Of a stretch of DNA of 64,000 bases, positions 8,438 to 15,988 are shown piece after piece. The stretch lies in assembly GCF_018739865.1 (NCBI RefSeq), contig NZ_JADOER010000004.1, positions 689,067-753,066 of the forward strand, in the 5' to 3' direction. A model generated the notes under the pieces. The model saw only the letters and a program-made list of their open reading frames with translations, did not search any database and had not been told where the DNA came from. Position numbers and translations under genes: made by a program. Position 1 is the first letter of the stretch, and every line of letters begins with the position of its first letter. Origin of the DNA: Leptothoe kymatousa TAU-MAC 1615 (GTDB taxonomy: Bacteria > Cyanobacteriota > Cyanobacteriia > Phormidesmidales > Phormidesmidaceae).

Positions 8438-10609
8438 ATGCTGGATAAAGACGCTGACCAAACGGCTAGCAACACTGCTTTAGATAAGGCCGCCCCAGGG
8501 CAGTCAAACGCTATGGACATTGATCTAGCGTCACCGAAGTACTACATCAGTCGCGAGTTAAGCTGGCTGTCGTTCAATGAGCGTGTTCTCCATGAAGCCC
8601 TCGATCCGCGGACTCCAATGCTTGAGCGGCTAAAGTTTTTAGCCATTTTTAGCAGCAACCTCGATGAATTTTTTATGGTGCGGGTGGCGGGCATCAAAAA
8701 GCAAATCGAGGCCAAGGTCAATCGTCGCACCGCCGATGGTCGCACTCCCCCCGATCATCTACAGGCCATCGGTCAAAAATTGAGGCCCACCTTTGCCAAA
8801 CAGCAGGACTGTTTTCTGCAAGTCATTAACCAGCTGCGCTCCCATGGCATTCATCTGCTGGACTATGACGAGCTCAATAGCAAACAGGTCACCTACCTGC
8901 AAACCTATTTTGAAGAACAAATCTTTCCGGTGCTGACGCCCCTGGCGGTGGATCCTGGCCATCCCTTTCCATACATTTCCAACCTCAGCTTGAACCTGGC
9001 GGTGGTGGTGCGAGAGACCGATTCCGAAGAAACCCACTTTGCCCGGATCAAGGTGCCCAAAGTGTTGCCTCGATTCATCCAGCTGCCCAAATCCTTGCAG
9101 CCTGAGAATACCGTGTGGGCTGCGGTTCCGTTAGAACAGGTGATTGGCACAAATCTCCCATTTCTCTTTCCAGGCATGGTGGTGGAAGACTACTACACCT
9201 TTCGCATTACCCGCAATGCCGATCTCTCCGTGGAGGAGGACGATGCCGATGACCTGATGTTGGCCCTAGAGCAAGAACTACGCAAACGTCGGCTGGGGGG
9301 CTCTTTGGTGCGCATAGAGCTGCAAGCAAACACGTCCGCTGACGTGCGTGAAACCTTGCTCTCGGAGATGGACCTGACGGAGGATGATATCTATGAGGTT
9401 ACCGGTCTCATTGGCTTAGCGGACCTGATAACGTTGATGGGGCTGCCCCTACCGGAGCTCAAAGATCCCGACTGGGCCGCCATCATCCCCTCCCCGTGGC
9501 ATGGCATCAACCGGGATGATGCCGAAGGCGAAGGGGATGATGTATTTTCTATTATTCGTCGTCGAGATCGCTTAGTACACCATCCCTACATTTCGTTTGC
9601 CGCCACGGTGCAACAATTCATTACCCAGGCGGCGGCCGATCCCGATGTGCTCACCATCAAAATGACCCTCTACCGCACATCGGGCGATTCTCCCATTATC
9701 AACGCGCTTATTTCCGCAGCAGAAAATGGCAAACAGGTCGTTGCCTTAGTGGAGCTCAAGGCGCGCTTTGACGAAGAAAACAATATTAATTGGGCTCGTA
9801 CCCTTGAAAAAGCAGGGGTACACGTGGTCTATGGCCTCATTGGTTTAAAGACCCACACAAAAGTTTCCCTAGTGGTGCGTAAGGAGCACGACGGCATTCG
9901 CCGCTACGTTCACATTGGCACCGGCAACTACAATCCAAAAACGGCGCGTCTTTACACCGATTTGGGGTTACTTAGCTGCCGGGAAGAACTGGGGGCTGAC
10001 CTCACCGACCTGTTCAACTATTTAACCGGCTATTCTCGGCAAAAGGCGTATCGTCAGCTCCTGATTGCTCCCATCACCCTCCGGGAGCGCATGCTGGCCT
10101 TAATTCACCAAGAGATCACCTATGGTGCCGAGGGGCGCATTATCGCCAAGATGAATTCCTTAGTGGATCCCGGCATTATCCAAGCTCTGTACCAAGCATC
10201 CCAGGCAGGCGTGAGCATTGATCTGATCATTCGCGGCATTTGCTGCCTCACCCCTGGGGTAGAAGGGGTGAGTGAGAATATCCGCGTCATTAGTATTATT
10301 GGCCGTTTCTTAGAACATTCCCGTATTTTCTACTTCCACAACGGCGGCAACGAGCAGTTTTACATTGGCAGTGCCGATTGGATGCCCCGCAACTTAGATC
10401 GGCGGGTGGAGGCAGTCGTGCCCATTGTCGCCCCCCACTTGCAACGAGAATTAACCGAACTTTTAGAGATTTGTCTGACGGATAATCGTCAAGCCTGGCT
10501 GATGCAGTCCGACGGCACGTATATCCAGTGCCAGCCTGTTGCGGATGAACCCATCAACAGTACGCATCAGCGTCTCATGCAGCGGACTAAGGGTGCGAAC
10601 GCGTATTAG
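8438..10609 (+). CDS. ppk1: Polyphosphate kinase 1
   Basis: Catalyses reversible transfer of the ATP gamma-phosphate onto polyphosphate. 723 residues from ATG 8438. The N-terminal domain shows SWLSFNERVLHEA and NLDEFFMVRVAG. The two phospholipase-D-like catalytic domains carry the histidines of the active site: His492 in YVHIGTGNYNPKTARLY, the autophosphorylated residue by family precedent, and His627 in LEHSRIFYFHNGG. RGICCLTPG is also conserved. An in-frame GTG at 8411 would add nine residues; ATG 8438 is preferred because GAGGGTGGGA lies about 9 bases before it. The length is normal for PPK1. It probably links phosphate storage to stress responses. Confidence 0.95.
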   Translation: MLDKDADQTASNTALDKAAPGQSNAMDIDLASPKYYISRELSWLSFNERVLHEALDPRTPMLERLKFLAIFSSNLDEFFMVRVAGIKKQIEAKVNRRTADGRTPPDHLQAIGQKLRPTFAKQQDCFLQVINQLRSHGIHLLDYDELNSKQVTYLQTYFEEQIFPVLTPLAVDPGHPFPYISNLSLNLAVVVRETDSEETHFARIKVPKVLPRFIQLPKSLQPENTVWAAVPLEQVIGTNLPFLFPGMVVEDYYTFRITRNADLSVEEDDADDLMLALEQELRKRRLGGSLVRIELQANTSADVRETLLSEMDLTEDDIYEVTGLIGLADLITLMGLPLPELKDPDWAAIIPSPWHGINRDDAEGEGDDVFSIIRRRDRLVHHPYISFAATVQQFITQAAADPDVLTIKMTLYRTSGDSPIINALISAAENGKQVVALVELKARFDEENNINWARTLEKAGVHVVYGLIGLKTHTKVSLVVRKEHDGIRRYVHIGTGNYNPKTARLYTDLGLLSCREELGADLTDLFNYLTGYSRQKAYRQLLIAPITLRERMLALIHQEITYGAEGRIIAKMNSLVDPGIIQALYQASQAGVSIDLIIRGICCLTPGVEGVSENIRVISIIGRFLEHSRIFYFHNGGNEQFYIGSADWMPRNLDRRVEAVVPIVAPHLQRELTELLEICLTDNRQAWLMQSDGTYIQCQPVADEPINSTHQRLMQRTKGANAY

Positions 10610-11528
10610 ATTGGTCCGGATTGATTTGTATCACACCTGTCAGGTTAGGGGTACCGTAAGGTTTCCTGTAAGTCTTAGCGTTTAGATTAACGCGGCCCCA
10701 ATCGATAACCACATTGATTATGACGTAACGAACTATTTTGTTGCGGCGAACTAATTCATACTTTCTAGGGAAAATCCGGATCTTATTCGTATAGTTTCAT
10801 CTGCTAGAAAAGTACTAGAAAGTAATCAATTTATAAGCTGAATTGCTGAGAAATATCCAATAAGAATACTAGGTTGATGGTCAAACCCCCTGTTATAAAT
10901 GATTCAAGCCCTTACGTAGGCCCGAAACAGGCCTCCTGGAGTAAGCGGCTGATGTGGCAAATGTGCAAATACTTGAGCGTAACTGCCGTTGGCTTCCTAT
11001 TTAAGTCGGAGGGAACCATGGCATAATTGAAATCACGAGTTACGTACATATCCGGAAAGTGCATCAGTTGATACATGAAACTTTAAAATTTCGTTTGTGT
11101 AAACTAGCAGCACTCCAGATATAAATTTTCGACCAGTTTTAATCGAAAAACTTGCACCTTTAAAGTAATTGATTGAAATTGGTCAATATAGCTAAGCAAA
11201 CAAATGGCATCGGCTCAAACTCTTTTTTTCTATTAAATTTAGTCAAAAAGAAATGTGGGCTGAAATGTAATTTACTTTGCTCGGGCAGTTTAGGATTTAG
11301 GGTCAATTTGGGTGTGTCTAGTCAGTTGTTAATACTTCCCATCTTTTATTTATATCAAGAGAGTACGGAGCAATTAGCCTGTGCATAATTGCTTGGTTTG
11401 ATGGTTTGGGAGAAGAATCAGTCTCGATATCAATGTTGTATCGAGTAGGTCTCTTTATTCCCTGATATATCGTTGCTCTATCTGATTCTTATAATTTCAA
11501 ATACTGTTCTTTGGCCGGGACTTCTCTC
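10610..11528. other. Long AT-rich intergenic region
   Basis: About 900 bases between ppk1 and the PATAN regulator without a convincing gene. Composition is more AT-rich than the flanking genes. It contains one possible 49-codon ORF, listed separately, and a TTG-initiated 71-codon frame at 11173-11388 that looks random. I see no RNA gene signature or repeat. Confidence 0.5.
10877..11026 (+). CDS. Possible small ORF (49 aa), doubtful
   Basis: An ATG-initiated 49-codon frame in the long spacer after ppk1. The peptide begins MVKPPVINDSSPYVGPKQ and contains a basic-hydrophobic helix, KRLMWQMCKYLSVTAVGF. AGG precedes the ATG too closely for a good ribosome binding site. No family recognised. It is recorded because its composition is protein-like, but it may be chance. 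Confidence 0.2.
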   Translation: MVKPPVINDSSPYVGPKQASWSKRLMWQMCKYLSVTAVGFLFKSEGTMA

Positions 11529-12617
11529 ATGGTTTTAGCAGGCACCATTACTCAAAAATCTCTACATCCCCTTACCTTGCTAGCGCAGCTAGTAGGACGT
11601 CAAATTAGCGGCGAACTAGTGGTCGTTTCCAACGATGTTCGCTGGTCTTTATGGCTGCAACGGGGCAAACTTTTATTCGCAACGAGTTCCCAAAACGGCT
11701 TTGATGCCCTCAGATTCGAAGCCCGCCAGTTATTCCCTGAGGTAATTACTGATCTAGTTCTGGCGCAGCTACAGCTTTATCATCGTCAATACGTTCATCA
11801 AGGTGATGCCCTAACGGCCGATCACCGTTCCATTCGCTGGTTAGTGGAACAAGAGCATATTACCTTTGACCAGGCTGGACAACTGGTGCGTGCGTTGGCG
11901 GTTACGACAGTAACCTCGCTGCTGCGGGTGACCAAAGGCAGCTACGAGGTCAATAACTTTAGCAATATTTTTGATCATCCGATCTTTTGTACCCTGGACA
12001 TTCGGGCTCTGGTCGAGGAATGCCATCAGCAGTCGGAATCGATTGCCCCTCGCCGCAATGAGACAGCGCCTCAGGAGTCTGCGATGCCTAGCGATGTGGT
12101 CAGTACTCCTAGCCTTGACGACATCGTCAATCCTGGTAACGATATCAAGTCGCTGCTGCAAAAAGCTTCGACGAATCCGTTTGAGTCGCCTCTAGATTCA
12201 ATTGGTAACGAGTCTACGGCCTCTACTGCGGTTGCCAAACCCGGTGCGGCTCCGTCTTATCAGCTAGTGTGCATTGACTCCGATAATCAGTTTATCCAGG
12301 AGTTACGCGGATACTTAGAGGATACGGTTTTTTCCATTACCTCTGTGGATGATGTGGCAACGGCGGTGGCTGACTTGGCCAAATGCCACCCTGACCTAAT
12401 TTTGCTGACGACGGCAATGGAAGGTCTAGATGGATTTGACCTATGCTCCCATCTGCATCGCCATCCCCAATATAAGGATGTGCCCATCATCCTGCTATCC
12501 CAGCGTTCCGGCATCATTGGTCGGATTCGAGCTAAGTTGGCGGGGGCTTCCTTCTTTATTTCTAAGCCAGTTAACCGCACTAAGCTCATGGTTAAGCTGT
12601 TCACGCTACTGGTTTAA
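11529..12617 (+). CDS. PATAN-domain response regulator with degenerate receiver
   Basis: A 362-residue two-domain protein of the PatA/PixG-like cyanobacterial regulator class. Residues 1-110 form a DUF4388/PATAN domain (HPLTLLAQLVGRQISGEL, then LWLQRGKLLFATS). A variable linker around 175-240 follows, then a CheY-like receiver at about 242-362 (YQLVCIDSDN, ILLSQRSG, FISKPVN). The expected phosphoacceptor Asp after LILL is Thr294 (DLILLTTAMEG), while the conserved Lys of ISKP and the acidic pocket remain, so phosphorylation in the usual way is unlikely. ATG 11529 is preferred over TTG 11511. Relatives act in phototaxis or type IV pilus motility; the partner here is unknown. It is followed by a palindromic terminator. 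Confidence 0.82.
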   Translation: MVLAGTITQKSLHPLTLLAQLVGRQISGELVVVSNDVRWSLWLQRGKLLFATSSQNGFDALRFEARQLFPEVITDLVLAQLQLYHRQYVHQGDALTADHRSIRWLVEQEHITFDQAGQLVRALAVTTVTSLLRVTKGSYEVNNFSNIFDHPIFCTLDIRALVEECHQQSESIAPRRNETAPQESAMPSDVVSTPSLDDIVNPGNDIKSLLQKASTNPFESPLDSIGNESTASTAVAKPGAAPSYQLVCIDSDNQFIQELRGYLEDTVFSITSVDDVATAVADLAKCHPDLILLTTAMEGLDGFDLCSHLHRHPQYKDVPIILLSQRSGIIGRIRAKLAGASFFISKPVNRTKLMVKLFTLLV

Positions 12618-12630
12618 ACAGATTGCATCA

Positions 12631-12652
12631 TTGGGTTGTAGCTACAACCCAA
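12631..12652. terminator. Palindromic terminator-like hairpin between convergent genes
   Basis: A perfect 22-base palindrome (TTGGGTTGTAG and its complement) sits between the stop codons of the PATAN regulator and the Kir channel gene. It could serve both strands. Confidence 0.5.
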
Positions 12653-12660
12653 CGGTCAGC

Positions 12661-13632
12661 CTAGTATTTTGGACCAATGCGGCTATGCTTTTCATAGGTG
12701 CTCCAGCTGGCCATGGTGTCTGGGCTTAGCCGATTTTGAGGCATAATCGGCTCAATTGAGTGGAAGTGGTTATAGTCGATTACGGATCCTCCGGCCTCGT
12801 TGGTGGAAATGATATCGACAAATTTATGGTTCCAGTAAATGTCGTAGGCACTGAAAGAATGCCGGGCATGGATGGTTTGGGATAGGGTTTCGTCTAGGCC
12901 CGTCAGCGTGACAATAATTTCTGCTCGGCATTCGCGTAGGGTTTCTGGGGTTTCGCCATAAAATGGGCTATCGCTGGTGAGGCGGTGCATGGCGGTCCAG
13001 GACAGACTAAAGACGGGAGTGTGGGACCGCACCAGGGGTAAATCGTGAAACCGCCGAATGTGTTCGCCTTCTTCGGTGATTTCATCCCGCACTAGGGTGA
13101 CCCATAGTTGGGCTTCTAACATATAGTTGCGGCGTTCGTTAGCGGTGCGAAACATGAGTGTTGGGACACCGTTAAAGGGGGCGATGACGGCAACCCGGCT
13201 GTAAAGAATGCGAGCGGTGGGCAGGGAGAAGCGGGCAAATACCAGTCCCGTGGTTACGGCGGTAAAAAATATCCCAAAAATGGATTCGATTACCACCAAT
13301 GAGTGCGTGTAAGTGCTGGTGGGATACATGGCACCGTAGCCGATGGATGCCATGGTTTGGACGCTAAAGAAAAATAGGTCTTGAAAATGTCCGGTGCGCA
13401 TATTTGCGATCGCACTTGCATCAAAACCATAGGCCAGGGCAAACAGGCCATTAACCAGTAGATAGCAGCCGCTGACCAGGCCCACAAAGGCAGGCCAGGA
13501 AATGGTCAGCAAAATATGATAAAGATCGCCCCAGTAGGAATGGGTGACACCGAGCCGTTCAATATTGGGATAACGCTGTTCGCGATATAGCAGTAAGCGC
13601 CTCGAGGCACGACGGAGACGAGGTTTCAGCAT
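12661..13632 (-). CDS. Inward-rectifier (Kir/KirBac-type) potassium channel
   Basis: A 323-residue two-TM K+ channel. TM1 is at about residues 43-68. The pore helix and selectivity filter are TMASIGYG at 93-100, with the GYG signature intact. TM2 is at about 110-134, and a C-terminal immunoglobulin-like cytoplasmic Kir domain begins around residue 140 (RVAVIAPFNGVPTLMFRTANERRN). The protein ends with a short tail beyond the Kir domain. By family knowledge it conducts K+ through a tetramer and may be gated by lipids or ligands; the gating stimulus is not visible here. It is monocistronic and convergent with the PATAN regulator. Confidence 0.92.
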   Translation of the reverse strand: MLKPRLRRASRRLLLYREQRYPNIERLGVTHSYWGDLYHILLTISWPAFVGLVSGCYLLVNGLFALAYGFDASAIANMRTGHFQDLFFFSVQTMASIGYGAMYPTSTYTHSLVVIESIFGIFFTAVTTGLVFARFSLPTARILYSRVAVIAPFNGVPTLMFRTANERRNYMLEAQLWVTLVRDEITEEGEHIRRFHDLPLVRSHTPVFSLSWTAMHRLTSDSPFYGETPETLRECRAEIIVTLTGLDETLSQTIHARHSFSAYDIYWNHKFVDIISTNEAGGSVIDYNHFHSIEPIMPQNRLSPDTMASWSTYEKHSRIGPKY

Positions 13633-14298
13633 ATATATAATCGTTCTAGGCAGGGGTTAGGAAATTGGAATTAACGCCGGGATATAAACGGGCTCAATAA
13701 AAAGGCTGTATAGGGTAAACCAGCAGGATGAAACAACATTGACCCTAGGTACACATAAAAGACGACCTAATGCCATGGCTATCAACGGTTGAACAAGGCC
13801 TTGGCACTAGCTTTTGGAACACTTCAAACGTTAGGAACAACAGAGCTTTTATTAAGAGCAAATCTGATAAGTTACAAAATCTAAAGCTTTGTTTCCGCTT
13901 ATTGTAGCTAAAAGCGATGAACTTCTTCGGTTGAGCAGGCAGTTTATTATTTACTGCCACAATTGAAGGCTTCGCTAGTGAGGTCATCGACTATGGTTAC
14001 AATTTTTACCAAGATTTCGGCCAAACCTTATGGGTAAGCCTTCTGTGTGTTGGTTATCTATTCGCCTGTAGTAGATTGGCGATTCATGTTTCCCGTTTCA
14101 TAAAGGCAGTATCAAAAGGACTATTCCCTTGATGCTGCCTTTATGAAGGCCATACGATTTGCGTAATGTTATTGATGTGCTGTAAGAACAGATATATTTT
14201 TCCCGGAGATGATTTAATTTAAAAAGAGGGTCATATCCGTAATTTCACTCAAGCACGGTGTTGTATCTGATAAATTTCATCATCGTTAAACAATTTAT
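13633..14298. other. Intergenic region with one long hairpin
   Basis: About 666 bases between the divergent Kir and peptidoglycan-binding genes. No convincing coding frame. The only structure seen is the hairpin at 14098-14146, listed separately. An 80-codon minus frame at 13745-13987 looks random. Confidence 0.5.
14098..14146. repeat. Long imperfect inverted repeat (orphan hairpin)
   Basis: Arms TCATAAAGGCAG (14098-14109) and their complement (14135-14146) extend inward through ATCAA/TTGAT and AAGG/CCTT pairings, giving an almost fully paired 49-base stem. No gene ends beside it, and no T-run follows on either strand. It may be an orphan transcript terminator, a cruciform or a solitary repeat. 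Confidence 0.5.
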
Positions 14299-15192
14299 AT
14301 GAATATCACGAAGCTCGGAATTGGTACTTACCTCCAACTGCCATATTTTTTAAGGAGAGTCAGCCTGATAGCAGGTATCTGGTTGTTTGCCGGTTTGCCT
14401 GTCTTAGCTAATGCCCCACTTCGTTTTAGTCAACCTATTCTCATTGCTCAGGGAAACCTGTTAGATGTCAGTTTGAGATTGGGTTCTAGTGGTACACGGG
14501 TACTTGAGTTGCAGCGAGCTTTAGGTGGATTGAGGTTGCTATCCACCAATGAGATTGATGGTATTTATGGAGAGCAAACCAAGCATGCTGTGCGTCAGTT
14601 TCAGCGTATTCGTCGTCTTGACGTAACAGGTGTTGCCGATGCTGAAACACTACAAGAATTGGGAATTGACCCATCAATTGCATTACCTGTATTAGTGCAC
14701 CCCATCCATGGAGGGATCAGTACCGACCGTTTGGTATATGGGAGTAGATCTGAAGACGTTCTTACGCTGAAGTATGTGCTCAATAGCTTTGGCTTTACAT
14801 TAGTTGAAAATCAAACATACGGTCGACAAACTTTTGAAGCTGTTCAGGTGTATCAGGCTACAGCTGAGTTACCTCAGACTGGCACAGCTGATCGTGATAC
14901 TTTGCTTCATATGGGATTTCGACCCAGTGATGAGGCGCTAGAAGTACTTGAAATTTCACAGGGAGATTCTAATTCTGAAGTGCCTGAAAGTCGTTATGTT
15001 GCGGCGATCATGGCAGGGCCTTCTCAAATTATCCAAGTTCGACGAGAGTTTCCAGAGGCAACGGTTGTGAGGGATGATCGTCGTGGTGAATATATTAGTC
15101 TGGGCCAATTTGAAGAGCACTCTACAGCTAAGGACTGGGTAGACAAAGCAAGAAACGAATTTAGATATGAAGCTCAGGTTTTGTGGGACTAG
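14299..15192 (+). CDS. Exported protein with two peptidoglycan-binding domains and SPOR-like C-terminus
   Basis: 297 residues. An N-terminal hydrophobic segment (LIAGIWLFAGLPVLANA, about residues 22-38) is a likely signal peptide. Two PG_binding_1 units follow: LRLGSSGTRVLELQRALGG...IDGIYGEQTKHAVRQFQ at about 60-115, and a second, degenerate unit, LVYGSRSEDVLTLKYVLN, at about 148-205. The C-terminal 70 residues (RYVAAIMAG...YISLGQFEE) resemble the SPOR-like tail of the next gene. It probably binds the cell wall in the periplasm. No catalytic domain is visible. It is followed on the same strand by a shorter paralogue, suggesting local duplication. Confidence 0.75.
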   Translation: MNITKLGIGTYLQLPYFLRRVSLIAGIWLFAGLPVLANAPLRFSQPILIAQGNLLDVSLRLGSSGTRVLELQRALGGLRLLSTNEIDGIYGEQTKHAVRQFQRIRRLDVTGVADAETLQELGIDPSIALPVLVHPIHGGISTDRLVYGSRSEDVLTLKYVLNSFGFTLVENQTYGRQTFEAVQVYQATAELPQTGTADRDTLLHMGFRPSDEALEVLEISQGDSNSEVPESRYVAAIMAGPSQIIQVRREFPEATVVRDDRRGEYISLGQFEEHSTAKDWVDKARNEFRYEAQVLWD

Positions 15193-15287
15193 TGCTAACT
15201 GAATACTCAAGACTGCTTGAAAGTTCAAGTAAGTAATTCAGTTTCAGTTAATGCGGCTTATCAAACATTCGTTAAGATACACGCCAT

Positions 15288-15320
15288 TTAGCTAAGTTCA
15301 TATATCCTTAGCTAAGTTCA
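15288..15320 (+). repeat. Two 13-bp direct repeats upstream of the second PG-binding gene
   Basis: TTAGCTAAGTTCA occurs at 15288-15300 and again at 15308-15320, starts 20 bases apart and so on the same DNA face. It ends 24 bases before the ATG. It could be a regulator half-site pair or a small duplication. Confidence 0.4.
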
Positions 15321-15344
15321 ACAGCGTTACATCAGTGTTTTGAC

Positions 15345-15947
15345 ATGTTTAAGTTGCTGGCAGTCACTTTTGCTGGAAGTGTAGTTCTTCTCGGGAGTTT
15401 ACCCAGCTATGCTCAAAATTGGCTAACTCCACCAAATCCTCCTTTACCTAGCCCTAGCAGTATTCCTCCATCAGCTCCTGGCCCTTCTCTAAGACAGGGA
15501 GATTCTGGAGATGCTGTGGCAGCATTACAAGAGGCGCTGTCCATTAATGGGTTTGACCCAGGCCCCATCGATGGTTCCTATGGCCCCCTGACTCGGGATG
15601 CTGTGGCAGATTTTCAGCGTGTTTATGATCTAGATGAAACCGGTGTGGCTGGACCCGACACATTAGATGTTTTGGGACTGTATAACACCGGAGACACGGT
15701 GGTTGCTAACCCGCCTGGTGGTTCTTCGGGGCGGCGTTCCTCTTCGCCCTATGTCGCTGCAATTACGGAATCTAGCCGAAAGCTGCCGCAGGTGCAGCAG
15801 GTGTTTGGCAATGCGTCCATCGATTCTGCACGTCCAGGGCGATTTATTAACATTGGTCGCTACAGCAGCTATTCAGCAGCCTCAGATCGAGTGCGTGAAG
15901 CCCGTCGTTTTGGGTTTGACGCTCGCATTCTCTATCAGCGTCGATGA
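15345..15947 (+). CDS. Exported peptidoglycan-binding protein with SPOR-like C-terminus
   Basis: 200 residues. A clear signal peptide (LLAVTFAGSVVLLGSLPSYA, cleavage likely after AYA-type SYA near residue 23) precedes a Pro/Ser-rich linker. One PG_binding_1 domain follows at about 47-105, with the family signature SINGFDPGPIDGSYGPLTRD and AVADFQ. The C-terminal 65 residues (PYVAAITESS...FINIGRYSSY) resemble a SPOR domain and match the tail of the upstream gene. Probable periplasmic wall-binding role. The 3' end carries a perfect 19-bp tandem duplication covering the stop codon. It is convergent with the GH57 gene. Confidence 0.8.
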   Translation: MFKLLAVTFAGSVVLLGSLPSYAQNWLTPPNPPLPSPSSIPPSAPGPSLRQGDSGDAVAALQEALSINGFDPGPIDGSYGPLTRDAVADFQRVYDLDETGVAGPDTLDVLGLYNTGDTVVANPPGGSSGRRSSSPYVAAITESSRKLPQVQQVFGNASIDSARPGRFINIGRYSSYSAASDRVREARRFGFDARILYQRR

Positions 15948-15973
15948 GCTCGACCAGCGTCGATGAGCTCGAC
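15936..15973 (+). repeat. Perfect 19-bp tandem duplication across a stop codon
   Basis: The 19-mer beginning CAGCGTCGATGAGC occurs at 15936-15954 and immediately again at 15955-15973. The first copy contains the TGA stop of the PG-binding gene, so the coding sequence is unchanged and the second copy lies in the 3' untranslated region. Confidence 0.85.
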
Positions 15974-15988
15974 CGGGCTGCTGAAAGC

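Noticed and set aside
11173..11388. 71-codon plus-strand frame in the long spacer after ppk1
   Set aside because: TTG start, no ribosome binding site, unnatural composition and no recognisable domain.
13745..13987. 80-codon minus frame between Kir channel and PG-binding genes
   Set aside because: Composition reflects AT-rich noncoding DNA; no motif and no start signal.
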